A program made the translations under genes and the position numbers. Shown here piece after piece: positions 44,987-58,600 of a stretch of DNA of 64,000 nt. The stretch comes from Corythoichthys intestinalis. Taxonomy: Eukaryota; Chordata; Actinopteri; Syngnathiformes; Syngnathidae. The notes under the pieces are model-generated. The model searched no databases. It saw nothing but the letters and a program-made list of their open reading frames with translations, and had not been told where the DNA came from. The stretch is from positions 54,167,666 through 54,231,665 of the forward strand of contig NC_080407.1 of NCBI RefSeq assembly GCF_030265065.1, in the 5' to 3' direction. Each line of letters begins with the position of its first letter. The first letter of the stretch is position 1.

Positions 44987-47900
44987 ATGGACTGGGCTCG
45001 GAGCCGCCTGACAGGGCTCGGTGGGGGGGTCTTGTGCTTCCTGTCCCTGCTCTGTGTCATTTTGGACTTTCAAATTGACGGTAAATGGTTATCAACTACT
45101 CTTAATACTGTCTTGCTTTTTGAAATGACGTCAAGGCGAATGGGCTGTTTTTCAGGCGTGTTGGGGGCAACTCGAGGCGAGATTGAGCACCACTTGGAGA
45201 TGGGACGCAAACTATTAGCGGCTGGTCAGCTGGCTGAAGCCTTGACCCACTACCACTCTGCTTTGGGTAACAGAATGACGTGTTGAAAAATAGTTGTAAT
45301 GTTTACCGCTACTATATGGCAAATGTGGGCGTGTCCAGAGGTGGATCCCAAGAACTACCTGACCTACTACAAACGCGCCGCAGTCTTCCTGGCTATGGGC
45401 AAGTCCCGATCGGCTCTCCCAGATCTGACCGCAGCCACACAGCTCAAGCCTGACTTCTTTGCGGTTAGAAAGTAGAGACGCCGGCGTAGTTGCATTTCGT
45501 CCTCGCTTCATTGTCTGTGCTTTCCCAGGCCCGGCTGCAGAGGGGGAACATTCTCCTGAAACAAGGCAACGTGCAGGAGGCTCGGAATGACTTTGAAACC
45601 ATCGTGAGCGCAGCCGACATCTTCTGCTCATGTGTTTTTCTCCTTTCGTGACGACTTTTTGCCTCGTTACTTAGATCCGGCAGTCTCCAGAGTACGGTGA
45701 AGTAAGGGAACAGCTGGCGAGAACCCGAGACTTGGAGGAGCTGCAGGAAGACGCCAGGGCAGCGTACCACCAGGGCGACTATTCCGGCGCCATCTCGCTG
45801 CTAGAGCGTGTTGTCGAGGTACTCCAAATTGCCCGGATGCGGGAAGCGGAGCTTCAACGTAGTTCTTCTGCCTACTCCGCCAGATCTCGCCGTGGGATCC
45901 CGAGATGCGGGAGCTCCGCGCAGACTGCTACCTGCGCACGGGGGACCCGCAGAAGGCCATCCAGGACCTGACGCCCGCCACCCGGCTGCGTAGCGACAAC
46001 CGTGCCGCTTTCCTCAAGCTCAGTCGCCTTCAGTACAGCTTGGGGGAGCATCGCGAGTCTCTCAGGTGAGTTGAGACGAGGCACGTATGAGATTTATGAG
46101 ATGAGAGGTATGAGATTTAGATGGTATGATACCACGGTATTGCAACTATAGCTCTAAAATGTGTTATTTTGAGATGTATGGGTAAAAAAAAAATCAATTG
46201 AAAAAAAATCTATTGAATTGTTTTTTTTTCACGACATATTTGCAAATTGTAACATCAACATGAATATGATGTCAAAATAAAGAAGTAAAGTAACAAAAAA
46301 AAATAATAGTTAACTGAAATATTTCAAATACAACTGAAATAATCACAACTTACTGGACCTACTTAGCCCACAGACACAGCTCGAGTTGCAAAACAATCGA
46401 ACAAAAATATTTAGAATTCATAAAAAAAAAAGCAAAAGCACTTATAAAAAAATTAGGGCTGTCAAAATTATCGCCTTAACGGGCGGTAATTAATTTTTTA
46501 AATTAATCACGTTGAAATATTTGACGCAATTAACGCACATGCCCCGCTCAAACAGATTAAAATGACAGCACAGTGTCACAATGTCCACTTGTTACTTGTG
46601 TTTTTTGGAGTTTTGTCGCCCTCTGCTGGTGCTTGGGTGTGACTGATTTTATGGGCTTAAGCACCCATGAGCATTGTGTAATTATTGACATCAACAATGG
46701 CGGGCTACTACTTTATTTTTTGATTGAAAATTTTACAAATTTTACTAAAACAAAAACATTAAGAGGGGTTTTAATATAAAATTTCTATAATTTGTACTAA
46801 CATTTATCTTTTAAGAACTACAAGTCTTTCTATCCATGGATCGCTTTAACAGAATGTTAATAATGTTAATGCCATCTTGTTGATTTATGTTATAATAAAC
46901 TAATACAGTACTTATGTACCATATGTTGAATGTATATATCCATCTTGTGTTTTATCTTTCCATTCCAACAATAATTTACAGAAAAATATGGCATATTTTA
47001 GAGATGGTTTGAATTGCGATTGATTACGTTTAATTAATTTTTAAGCTGTAATTAACTCAATTGAAAAATTTTAATCGTTTGACAGCCCTAAAAAAATTTA
47101 AAATATACAGTGGGGGAAAATAAGTATTTAGTCAACCACCAATTGTGCAAGTTCTCCTACTTGAAAAGATTAAAGAGGCCTGTAATTGTCAACATGGGTA
47201 AACCTCAACCATGAGAGACAGACTGTGGGGGAAAAAAAACAACAGAAAATCACATTGTTTGATTTTTAAAGAATTTATTTCCAAATTAGAGTGAAAAATA
47301 AGTATTTGGTCACCTACAAACAAGCAAGATTTCTGGCTGTCAAAGAGGTCCAACTTCTTCTAACGAGGCTCCACTCGTCACCTGTTTTAACTCATTATCG
47401 GTATAAAAGACACCTGTCCACAACATCAGTTAGTCACACTCCAAACTCCACTATGGCCAAGACCAAAGAGCTGTCGAAGGATACCAGAGACAAAATTGTA
47501 GACCTGCACCACGCTGGGAAGACTGGATCTGCAATTGATAAAATGCTTGGTGTAAAGAAATCAACTGTGGGAGCAGTTATTAGAAAATGGAAGACATACA
47601 AGACCACTGATGATCTCCCTCGATCTGGGGCTCCGTGCAAGATCTCACCCCGTGGCGTCAAAATGATAACAAGAACGGTGAGCAAAAATCCCAGAACCAC
47701 ATGGGGGAACCTAGTAAATGACCTACAGAGATCTGGGACCACAGTAACAAAGTCTACTATCAGTAACACAATGCGCCACCAGGGACTCAAATCCTGCACT
47801 GCCAGACGTGTCCCCCTGCTGAAGAAAATACACGTCCAGGCTCGTCTGTGGTTCGCTAGAGAGCATTTGGATGATCCAGAAGAGGACTGGTAGAATGTGT

Positions 47901-50900
47901 TGTGGTCAGATGAAACCAAAATGGAACTTTTTGGTAGAATCACAGGTTCTCATGTTTGGAGGTGAAAGAATACTGAATTGCATCCGAACAACACCATACC
48001 CACTGTGAAGCATGGTGGTGGAAACCTCATGCTTTGGGGCTGTTTTCTGCAAAGGGACCATGCCGACTGATCTGTGTAAAGGAAAGAATGGATGGGGCCA
48101 TGTATCGAGAAATTTTGAGAGAAAATCTCCTTCTGTCAGCAAGGGCATTGAAGATGAGACGTGGCTGGGTCTTTCAGCATGACACACAGAGCCTGGGCAA
48201 CAAAGGAGTGGCTTGGTAAGAAGCATTTCAAGGTCCTGGGGTGGCCTAGCCAGTCTCCAGATCTCAACCCCATAGAAAATCTGTGGAGGTAGATGAAAGT
48301 CCGTGTTGCCTTACAACAGCCCTAAAACATCACTGGTCTAGAGGAGATCTGCATGGAGGAATGGGCCAAAATACAAGCAACAGTGTGTGATAAGCTTGTG
48401 AAGTGTACACAACAAAGTATTGAGATGAACTTTTGGTATTGACCAAATACTTATTTTCCACCATGATTTGCAAATAAATTCTTTAAAAATCAAACAATGT
48501 GATTTCCCCCCCCCCCCACATCCTGTCTCTCATGGTTGAGGTTTACCCATGTTGACAATTACAGGCCTCTCTAATATTTTCAAGTGGGAGAACTTGCACA
48601 ATTAGTGATTGACTAAATACTTATTTGCCCCACTGTATATTCCAATTTGCTAATATGTTTTGGAAAATACTCTCATCTTTCTCGCCTTGCACACAGCCAA
48701 GTGCGAGAGTGTCTGAAGCTGGACCAGGATGACAAAGAGTGCCTGAGCCACTACAAGCAGGTGAAGAAACTTAGCAAGCGGTTGGACTCTGCTGAGGAGC
48801 TGGTCCAAGAAGAAAGGTGGGCTACCATGCGGCGACTCCATCCAGCCCGGCCTTACTCACACTCTCATCTCTCTCTGCCCAGGTACCGCGACGCCATTAA
48901 GGAGTACGAGGGCGTGACGGAGGCGGAGCCCTACGTGTTCTACTACGGCAACCTGGCCAAGGAGAGAATCTGTTTCTGTCTTGTCAAGGTGAGACTTTTT
49001 CTGGCTTTAGCTTGGACCGCACTACACCGTGTTTCCGTACCCAGGTCAAAGCGGCCGCGGAGGCTATCGACGCGTGCTCCGAGGCACACCAGCGGGACCC
49101 ACGCAATCCCAGAATCCTGCGCGACCGTGCCGAAGCCTACATTCTCAACCAGGACTACGAGAAAGGTAGGTCGTGAGTAACGCTGCAATGATTACTGTAA
49201 TTTTCAGACTGTAAGGCGTACCAGATATACTGTAAGCCGCTACCCACCAAATTTGACACAAAAACGGCATTTGTTCATAGATAAGCTGCACCGGACTATA
49301 AGCCACAGTTGTCCTCACTGTATTATAGGATATTTACACTAAAAGATAGTCATCGGTAACACTTTATTTGACAGCAGCATCATAAGACTGTCAAATGAAC
49401 CACCATGAAGCTTTGAACCAATTGACTGCAATGTTCATTGCTTCAAGAAGCTTCATTTGGCCACTGCTCCCTTGAGGGAGAAAGTCAACCTCTGGTGCCA
49501 CCTGCTGTCAACACTGTTTTCGTCCAACATGCCTCGTAGCATGCATTGCAGCACTCCAAATGTAAATATCAAAATTAGGGCTGTCAAATGATTAATTTTA
49601 AATTTTAATTTAATTAATTTTTAATCGAGTTAATTACAGCTTAGAAATTAATTAATCGTAATTAATCGCAATTCAAACCATCTATAAAATGTGCCATATT
49701 TTTCTGTAAATTATTGTTGGAATGGAAAGATAAGACACAAGATGGATATATACATTCAACATAATAAGGACTGTATTTGTTTATTATAACAATAAATCAA
49801 CAAGATGGCATTAACATTATTAACATTCTGTTAAAGCGATCCATGGATAGAAAGACTTGTAGTTTTTAAAAGATAAATGTTAGTACAAGTTATGGAAATT
49901 TTATATTAAAACCCCTCTTAATGTTTTCGTTTGAATAAAATTTGTAAAATTTTTCAATCAAAAAACAAACTAGTAACCCGCCATTTTTGATGTCAATAAT
50001 TACTTACACAATGCTGATGGGTGCTGAAGCCTATAAAATCAGTCGGACCCAAGCGCCAGCAGAGGGCGGCAAAACTCCATAAAACACAATTAACAAGTGG
50101 GCATTTGACTGTACTGTCATTTAAATCTGTCTGAGCGGGGCAGGTGCGTTAATTGCGTCAAATATTTTAACGTGATTAATTTAAAAAATTCATTAACGCC
50201 CGTTAACGCGATAATTTTGACAGCCCTAATCAAAATTCATGGTCTGTGCTAATTATTTCTTCAGTTACTGTTCCACTTGTTTCATTAATTGCTAGTTATG
50301 GTATCTGGTAACACTTGATTTGGCAGTGGTGCTATAAGACTGCCATAAGACAGTCATAATTATGACATGACACTATCATTTACATCTTTAGCGCTGCAAT
50401 GCATGCTAAGAGCCATGTTGGACAACAACCGTGGTGGCAGCAGAGGTTAACCAAGGGAGCAGTGATGGCCAAATGAAGCTTCTTGAAGCATAGATGCTTT
50501 GCAGCCAATTGTTTCAAAGCTTCACGGTGGTTCATTTGACAGCCGTATGATGCAGCTACCAATTAATGAAACAACTGGAACAGTAACTGAAGAAATATTT
50601 ATCATAGAACATGAATTTTGATCGTTATTTAGATCTGTAGTGCCCCAATGCATGCTAGGAAGCATGTTGGAATAATGACGGTCTTATGACGCCGCTGTGA
50701 AATAAAATATTACCTATTAAGTAACCTAAATTAATCAACAAATAAGACACACTGGACTATAACCAGCAGGAGTCAAAATGAGGGAAAAACGTAGTGGCTT
50801 ATTGTCTGAAAATTACGGTACTTGATTAACTTGATAAGGAAAAAAATCTTCGAATGAAATTTTGCTGCTTCGAGTTTTCGTTTATTTGAGTGGCGTTGTA

Positions 50901-53225
50901 ATGGTTGGTTTTCAAAAGTGTTTGCATTTATTTTTATTGATTTGGGTGGATGCACTGCCCTTTAGTGGCAAAAGTGAATATGACATACAGTAGTATGAAA
51001 AAGTATCTGAAGCTTTTGGAATTTCTCACATTTCTTCATATAATCACCGTGAGATGTGATCTTTGTCAAAATCACACAGATGAAAAAACAGTGTCTGCTT
51101 TAACTAAAACCACACCGATATTTGTATGTTTTCATATTTGAATGAGGATAGTATGCAAACTTAGCCTGAACGATATATCGTTTAAACATCGCCATTGCGG
51201 TGTGCGCATGTGCGATAGTCCCATCGCAAGCACGTGCAATAGTTTTTTGTTATTTTTTTAAAAATCCACATACGCCTTGCTTTCTGATCTGCCCACGGCC
51301 TCAAACCCTCCCTCTCCCAGCCCTCACAGTCACTGCAGTACTTGCTTATTAAAGTTAACAATGGTCGTTGTCTTTGATCTTGCCAAGAAGCGGACTTCAA
51401 AGCGGAGTAATGTGTCAATCATCGTTTAACTTTTTAAACAGTTTCTGCTAGGAAGTTGGAATGAATGTGTTTGTGTGTGTGGAGACGTTGGAGACATATA
51501 AAATAAATGCCAGAAGTGATCATGAGGAGTTTGAAATTTCTACATGTCACTCAAAGAGTCACAGCTAAGGTAGATAAACAGAAGCATTTAATAAAGCCAA
51601 GCATTTTTCTGCGACAGTATTTTATTCTTGTTCAAAAATGATTTGGTTGGACAGTTATGTTTAAAACTGATCATAATTATGACATTTGAAGTGCTTAAAA
51701 ACCATATTTTATATACATTTTTTAAATCACTTTGGCAGTTTTTCACTTATCGCGGCGGGTTCTGGTCCCCATTAACCACGAATAACGAGGGATCACTGTA
51801 CACTGTGGTGATGGTGAGTCATCCAAAGTCTTTCCAAACAGCTATTCAAGTCATCTAGTGAAAATTTCTTTAAAAAATATATATTTACATATAAATATAA
51901 ATATATATTTTTTTTATTTATTTTGTTGTTGTTGTTGTTTGTTTTTAATATCGCAATATAATATTGCAATATATCGCAAACCCCCAAAAAATCGCCACAA
52001 TAGTTTTTTCCAATATCGTTCAGGCCTAATGCAAACAATGACAGGTTGAAGTTCCGAAGGTCTGGTTGAAGTTATTGCTGCCAAAGGAGGGGGCACAAAA
52101 GATTAAATGTGATGGTTCACTTACTTATTTCCCCCCCTTCTGTCATTGTTTGCATTCTATCCTCATTTAAATATGAAAACCTATAAATATTAGGGTGGTT
52201 TTAGTTAAAGCAGACAGTTTTTTCATCTGTGTGATTTTGACAAAGATCAGAAAACATTCTATGGTGGTTTTATGCAGAAATGTGAGAAATTCTAAAAGGT
52301 TCAGATACTTTTACGTACCACTGTAACTCATTTACCATGGCTGATTCCAGCTGCTCTGAGTTAAGACCAACATAAGGTAAATTTTAGTTTAAGCTAATTG
52401 TTCTTTATGCATTTGTAATTTAGCTTATAGGTATACTTAGCTGTTTTTGTGTGAATATGTGTTTGAATGATTTGATTAGAGCATTGTAACAAAGAAAAAA
52501 AAAGTTAGCATTTTATAGCATTTAAGCTAGCAGGCTTTTGCTATGCAAGTTATCTAATTGTTTTTGTCTTTTTTTGTAGTTAGATAATCATTTTTTTTAA
52601 TACCGTTTGAGGCTAAGTTCAGGTATTTTCATTAATTTTTTTTCAATTCTTTGCGGTCTTCCTCGCAGCCGTGGAGGACTATCAGGAGGCGCGTGAATTC
52701 GACGGCGACAGCGACGATATCCGAGAAGGGCTTGAGCGAGCCTTTAAGCTGCTCAAGATCTCCCGCAAGAGAGATTACTACAAGATCCTGGGAGTGAGCC
52801 GGTACCGCTATTCGTAGAAGCTTTCGGCGGCTGAAAGTTGGCGGCCTTTGGTCATTGAGCGCTTTCTTCAGGGCGGCTAACAAGCAGGAGATCATCAAGG
52901 CGTACAGGAAGCTGGCGCAACAGTGGCACCCTGACAACTTCCAGTCCGAGGCTGAGAAAAAGGAGGCCGAGAAGAAGTTCATCGACATCGCCTCGGCTAA
53001 GGAGGTCCTCACTGACCCGGGTTAGCAAAACCGCTTGCTATTGTGACTTGTAATTAGACTGCTAACTGAAAAATATTTGCAGAAATGAGAGAAAAGTTTG
53101 ACGCGGGCGAGGATCCCTTGGACCCGGAGAACCAGCAGCAGGGCGGCGGACACGACGGACACGGTTGGCCTTTCCCCTTTAACCCATTTGAGTCGGGAGG
53201 AAGCTTCCACTTCAAGTTCCAGTAA
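44987..53225 (+). CDS. dnajc3: DnaJ homolog subfamily C member 3 (P58IPK)
   Basis: ER-luminal co-chaperone of BiP, induced by the unfolded-protein response and originally known as an inhibitor of PKR/PERK. Twelve exons: 44987-45080, 45156-45266, 45339-45463, 45529-45603, 45675-45818, 45884-46065, 48697-48816, 48883-48988, 49045-49165, 52669-52801, 52872-53020, 53083-53225. They give 500 residues (human 504). A signal peptide covers about residues 1-31 ([13 protein letters not shown]). TPR repeats run from about 37 to 390 ([74 protein letters not shown]). The J domain starts [10 protein letters not shown] near 393 and has HPD at 423-425. The Gly/Phe tail ends [20 protein letters not shown]. 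Introns 6 and 9 are swollen by transposons. Teleosts have a and b copies; I cannot tell which this is. Confidence 0.96.
46454..47090. mobile_element. hAT-type miniature element, TAGGGCTGTC family, in dnajc3 intron 6
   Basis: A 637-bp element with ends TAGGGCTGTCAAAATTATCG and CGTTTGACAGCCCTA. The flanks are AT-rich and nearly the same on both sides. The interior matches 31694-32304 and, inverted, 49576-50228 along its whole length. It has no coding frame. Confidence 0.9.
47108..48635 (+). mobile_element. Tc1/mariner element (CAGTGGGG family), full length but decayed
   Basis: 1528 bp flanked by TA, with matching terminal repeats. The plus strand encodes [20 protein letters not shown] from 47453, [40 protein letters not shown] and HLDDPEEDW, then a stop. 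[18 protein letters not shown] follows, another stop, and a frame change inside the GCF block. The transposase is therefore inactive. It is the same family as 21571-23589, in the opposite orientation. Confidence 0.95.
49193..50819. repeat. CCGTAATTTTC-family copy in dnajc3 intron 9, split by a hAT element
   Basis: It begins CTGTAATTTTCAGACTGTAA and ends AAAATTACGGTA at 50819. Its middle is interrupted at 49576-50228. Internal words are those of the 34798 copy: GCATGCATTGCAGC, AATTATTTCTTCAGTTACTG, AAATGAAGCTTCTTGAAGC. Confidence 0.8.
49576..50228. mobile_element. hAT-type miniature element with perfect 8-bp target duplication
   Basis: 653 bp, TAGGGCTGTCAAATGATTAA to TTTTGACAGCCCTA, with ATCAAAAT on both sides (49568-49575 and 50229-50236). 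It is inverted relative to the copy at 46454. The intact duplication and near-equal length point to a younger insertion than the copy in taf6l. Confidence 0.95.
50820..52625. mobile_element. Four-layer transposon nest in dnajc3 intron 9
   Basis: The outer layer (50820-50985 and 52326-52625) is a hAT-like piece related to 60690-60955, with GACCAACATAAGGTAA. Into it went a Tc1-like element, 50988-52323, with TA flanks and ends CAGTAGTATGAAAAAGTATC and GATACTTTTACGTACCACTG. Into that went a hAT-like element, 51161-52028, flanked by ATGCAAAC on both sides, with TTAGCCTGAACGATAT-type ends. Inside this lies a pogo/Tigger-like piece, about 51545-51801, ending GAACCCGCCGCGATAAGTG (reverse strand) and CGAGGGATCACTGTA. 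No layer encodes a usable transposase. Confidence 0.85.
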
Positions 53226-53835
53226 AGGACTTCTCACAAAAATGGCTGACAAACTTGAAAACTAGAAAGCCTTCTTTATTTAAGTTTTATTTTGTTACAA
53301 TGTGCGATTTAAAAAAAAAAAAAAAAAAAAAAGAACATTTTCGCCATCTTCTAGGCTGACAACACGCCAACGTTGAATGCGGAGACGTCAGTATTTCAAA
53401 ATCTGCACTTTTATTTAACTAAGACAGAGTTATTTATTGAGCTTTTGTGCTCTTGCATTGTTGCCAATTCAATGCAGGGTTTGGACTGCATTAAAAGAAT
53501 CCCAGACACAAATTCCATAGAGTTGGATTGAATGATCTGTCACAAAACTGATACATTTACATGATGGAGTCCAGCATTTTCGCCAGGGTTTGTACAGTCA
53601 TGTGAAAAAATTAGGACACCCTATGTGTTTTCGAACATATTTGGTCATATGGATATTTAATATCAATTTGACAATCTTGAGAGATTCAAGTAATAGAACT
53701 TAACAATTAAAACTGAAAAAAACTCTGTAAAACGTCATTTTAAATAATTACAATTTCTGTTGAGGGATAAATTGGGACACCCCCACATTCAATCCCACTT
53801 AAAATGGCTAAAGTCACTCACGGGGTATCACATCA

Positions 53836-55200
53836 GGAGTATTTGAGTAATGAGTACTCGAGTAGTTAAGTAACAAGTAATCGAGTACTTATATAACAAG
53901 TACTTGAGTAGTAATGAGTACTTGAGTACTTCAGTGGAAGCTACTAGTACTTGAGTACTTGAGTAGTTTTAGTAAAGCAATAGTTATTTGAGTATTTAAG
54001 TAATGAGGACTCGAGTGCTTAAGTCGAGGGTACTCGAGTAGGAAAGTAACGAGTACTCGAGTAAGTAATGAGTACGTGAGTATAAGTACTCGAGTAGTAA
54101 TGAGTACTCGCGTATTTCAGTGGAAGGTACCTGAGTAGTAAAGTAATGAGTACTTTAGTAGTTAAATAACATGTAATCGAGTACTTAAATAACAAGTACT
54201 TGAGTAGTAATGAGTACTTGAGTACTTCAGTGGAAGCTACTAGTACTTGAGTACTCGAGTAGTAATTTTAGTAAAGCAATAGGTACTTGAGTATTTAAGT
54301 AAGGAGTACTTGAGTACTTAAGTGGAGGGCACTTGAGTAGTAAAGTAACGAGTACTCGAGTAAGTAATGAGTACTTGAGTATGACTACTCAAGTAATGAG
54401 TACTCGCGTACTTCAGTGGAAGGTACCCGAGTAGTAAAGTATTGAGTACCTGAGTATTTAAGTAATGAGTACTCGAGTAGTTAACAAGTAATCGAGTACT
54501 CAGCAAGTACTCGAGTAGTAAAGTAATGAGTACTTGATTATTTCAGTGGAACCTACTAGTACTTGAGTACTCTAGTAATTTTAGTAAAGCAATAAGTACT
54601 TGAGTAAGTAATGAGTAATCGAGTACTTAAGTTGAGGGTACTTGAGTAATAAAGTAATGAGTACTCGAGTAAGTGATGAGTATTTGAGTAACAAGTACTT
54701 GAGTAGTAATGAGTACTCTAGTTCTTCAGTGGAAGGTACTCCACTGAAGTAATGAGTACTTAAGTGGTTAAGTAACAAGTACTCAAGTACTTAACAAATT
54801 CTCAAGTAGTAATGAGTACCTGAGTATTTAAGTAATGAGTACTCAAGTAGTTAAGTAATCGAGTACTCAAGTACTCAAGTAGTAATGAGTACAAGTATTT
54901 CAGTGGAACCTACTAGTACTTGAGTACTCGAGTAGTAATTTTAGTAAAGCAATAGGTACTTGAGTATTTAAGTAATGTATTCGAGTTCTTAAGTTGAGGG
55001 TACTTGAGTAATAAAGTAATGAGTACCCGAGTATTTAAGTGATGAGTATTTGAGTAACAAGTACTCGAGTAGTATTGAATACTCTAGTACTTCAGTGGAA
55101 GGTACTCAAGTACTAAACTAATGAGTACTTAAGTGGTTAAGTAACAAGTACTTAAATAATAAGTACTCAAGTAGTAATGAGTACTCGAGTAGTTAAGGTA
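53836..55200. repeat. 1.36-kb array of AGTACTTGAGTA-type words
   Basis: A dense irregular array of GAGTACTTGAGTA, AGTACTCGAGTA, AAGTAACAAGTA and GTAATGAGTA, with a higher-order unit containing CAGTGGAAGCTACTAGTACT (near 53932, 54230, 54546, 54904). The same roughly 50-bp piece of the host Tc1 element (CCCCCACATTCAATCCCACT, ATGGCTAAA, TATCACATCAGG) stands on both sides, at 53786-53837 and 55202-55260. The array is AT-rich and many words are self-complementary. Confidence 0.95.
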
Positions 55201-55683
55201 CTCCCCCACATTCAATCCCACTTCAAATGGCTAAAATCACACACAGGTGTATCACATCAGGTGCACATGATTAGAACATCATTACCCATTGGGTTGAAGG
55301 AGGCTTGCCTTATTTATACCTCATATTTAGTATAGTGTCACTGTTGAAGCGAGAGAAAACACCATGGTGAGATCATCAGAAAGAAGAATGTTGATGCTTA
55401 TGAGTCTGGTAAGGGATTTCAAAAGAATAAAAAATCAGCCATTCCACTGTCCACTCACTTAAGTTATTTCAGCCAAAGAGGGTAACAGTAGCTATTAAGT
55501 GGCAGGGTGTCCTAACTTTTCCTCAGTTAGAATATGCATTTTTGTTGATATATTTGGTTTAATGAGTAAAACAATGTTCATTTTTGTTGTTTACCTGCAA
55601 TTAAATCAGTTTATTTTCCAGAGATACAAAAAAAAAAACCAAGATCAGACGTTAATATGAGAATGGGGTGTCCTCATTTTTTC

Positions 55684-58600
55684 CAGGCATGAAAATCTCT
55701 CACCTTTCGGCGAAATTCGCCGTTTTGAAGTCAAAAAGTGCGACCTACGTGAATTGCGTAGATCCGAGGAGAAATTCTTTTTGGGAGGAGGGGGGGGTTG
55801 GGAGGTTTTATTTAATTATTATTATTATCATCATGTGATTAACTTAGTACGTAAACTGAGCACTTAAGAAATCCAGTCAGCAAATCCTTCTAGATGCTTC
55901 GCTGACGAGAACCAATCATCGGCCCAAACTGCGTTCCATTATTCCAATCGCGCGCACTCTTTACGTGTACATGGAGTGCTTGGAGAGCCTTCGGTTGCAT
56001 TGCAAAGCTGCGAAAAAAAAAGCAGGCCTTATCCAGAGCGGGGCAGACCAGAGCGCAGCATACACACTTCCCTGCATTTGCCAGCAGATTGAATTTGGTG
56101 AGTAATGCTTTCAATCGTTTTCATATTTTGCGATATAATAAAGTTACTGCCATTCGTTGCAGCTTGCGTTGAACACTGCCAGAGCTAGCCAAATCTCCCG
56201 TGAAAAAATAGCTCCCGTTAAATTGGCGTCAAACTCGTGTATTTAGCGGTAATATTAACGAAGAAACGCACTGTTGAGTCAAATTAAGCGGCATGCTCTC
56301 GGATGGAGTGGGGCGCCTCGCATCGCTCCCGTTGTCCGCCTGAGACACGTTATTTTCGGTTGGGACTTTAGCTGTCGGCCGGTGTCGGCACAACAGCGGC
56401 CCGACGAGTGGTGGGAATGACTCTTGCTTCTTAAAGCTTTTCAGAAATACAGGGATCCCTCGTTTTTCGCGGTTAATGGGGACCAGAACCCGCCGCAATA
56501 AGTGAAAACCGCGAAGTACCCCCCAATTTTTTGGTGCGTGTTCGATGTATTTATTCAGATTTTACATTGGAAAAAAGATACATATATATATATAAGACAT
56601 GTTTTTTCACTTTTTTCACCAAAGTATCATTTATAAATGGTTTTCAAGCACTTCAAAATGTAAGAATTATGATAAGTTTTAAACATGTTACTGCCCCACC
56701 GAATTATTTTTAAACAAGAATAAAGTAGTAAGAAAATGCTTGGCTTTATTAAATGCTTCATAGTGAGTCTATTCAAACCCTCTCAGGCTTTGTTAAACGG
56801 TGATTGACACATGTGCAAAGTTTTTCTTTTTATATATATTTTTTTGTTTGAAGCAACTTATTTGATTGAATAATAAAGACACAAATGTCCTAGCCAAAAT
56901 GTGGCCCAAACACAAAACGACATTACTTCAATGGAAAAATTTGTTTCAATCAAGAAAAATAGTTTTCAAATGCTTTTTTTGTCTCAAATTTATTTTTGCA
57001 ATCAATCAATTTTTTTTGTTGAAGTGACTTTTTTGGGATTAAAAGTATATACTGTATTTTGAATGAAGCAACTTTATTTTTGATAGAAGTAACTTTGTTT
57101 TTTGATTGAATAAAAAAAAAAAAACACAAATCTACCTCCATCGTTATTGAGAGAGGAAGAAATTAAGAAAGCTTTAAAACAAAAATCCACCGGGGAGTCT
57201 GTTTTTTATTTTTTTTATTTTTATATATTTATATTTCATTACATAGACATGCCTCGTAGGGAAAGGAGATTGAGGGATAAAAAAAGGAGTTGGATGAGGC
57301 TGCTAAAGGCAGTGAATACCTCATCAGCTGGGTGAATAGCAGACCTGGTAAGAAGTTTGCAAGGATAGTCGGGTATTAAATACAATTATAAACACAATTT
57401 CAATGTTATTTTTCTATAAGATTTTATGTCATTGCTTTATTAATCATTAGGTGCTAGGGTTGTTAAGTATGGATAACAATGAAATAATAGTTTTGAGAAA
57501 ACCGTGCTGTTGGTGGCTCAGTGGCCATCTGATGTGGTTTGTTCTCAGATGAACAAGTTGAGGAAGGAAGTTTTGATGCAGAGGTTGAAGGAAGAAAAGA
57601 GGCAGACTGACTGAGTCACAGCCAGAAAGTGTTGATGACAGTTTTGATTTCTATTCACTGTTGCCCCCTCCCAATTAAAGTGTGTCACAGTCGCAGCCAA
57701 TTATTATCTAAAGCTGGTTAAAATTGAAGTTATGTTGTTTTAAGGTGTATTAAATACTTGTTCATGTGCCCCTTTTGATCTACGAGCACCCGCCCCTCCA
57801 CCGGTCTCTGCACGGCCCTGCTGAAACACAGTGTGGGTCGACAGAGCTCAATATTTTGTTGGGGTGTACAGTGTACTGGAACATATTTCCTCCACACCCT
57901 TCTCACAGGCATGAAAATGGGTCAGGGGTTAAAAAGGTGAGAAGGGTGTGGAGGAAATATGTTCCAGTACACTGTACACCCCAACAAAATATTGAGCTCT
58001 GTCAACCCACACTGTGTTTCAGCAGGGCCGTGCAGAGACCGGTGGAGGGGCAGGTGCTCGTAGATCAAAAGGGGCACATGAACAAGTATTTAATACACCT
58101 TAAACAACATAACTTCAATTTTAACCAGCTTTAGATAGTAATTGGCTGCGACTGTGACATACTTTAATTGGGAGGGGGCAACAGTGAATAGAAATCCTAA
58201 CTTTCATCAACACTTTCTAGCTGTGACTCAGTCAGTCTGCCTCTTTTCTTCCTTCAACCTCTGCATCAAAATTTCCTTCAACTTGTTCATCTGAGAACAA
58301 ACAAACCACATCAGATGGTCACTGAGCCACCAACAGCACAGTTTTCTCAAAACTATTATCTCATTATTATCCATACTTAACAACTCTAGCACCTAATGAT
58401 TAATAAAGCAATGACATAAAATCTTATAGAAAAATAACATTGTAATTGCGTTTATAATTGTATTTAATACCCGACTATCCTTGCAAACTTGTTCTTACTA
58501 GGTCTGCTATTCACCCAGCTGATGAGGTATCCACTGCCTTTAGCAGCCTCATCCAACTCCTTTTTTTTATCCCTCAATCTCCTTTCCCTACGAGGCATGT

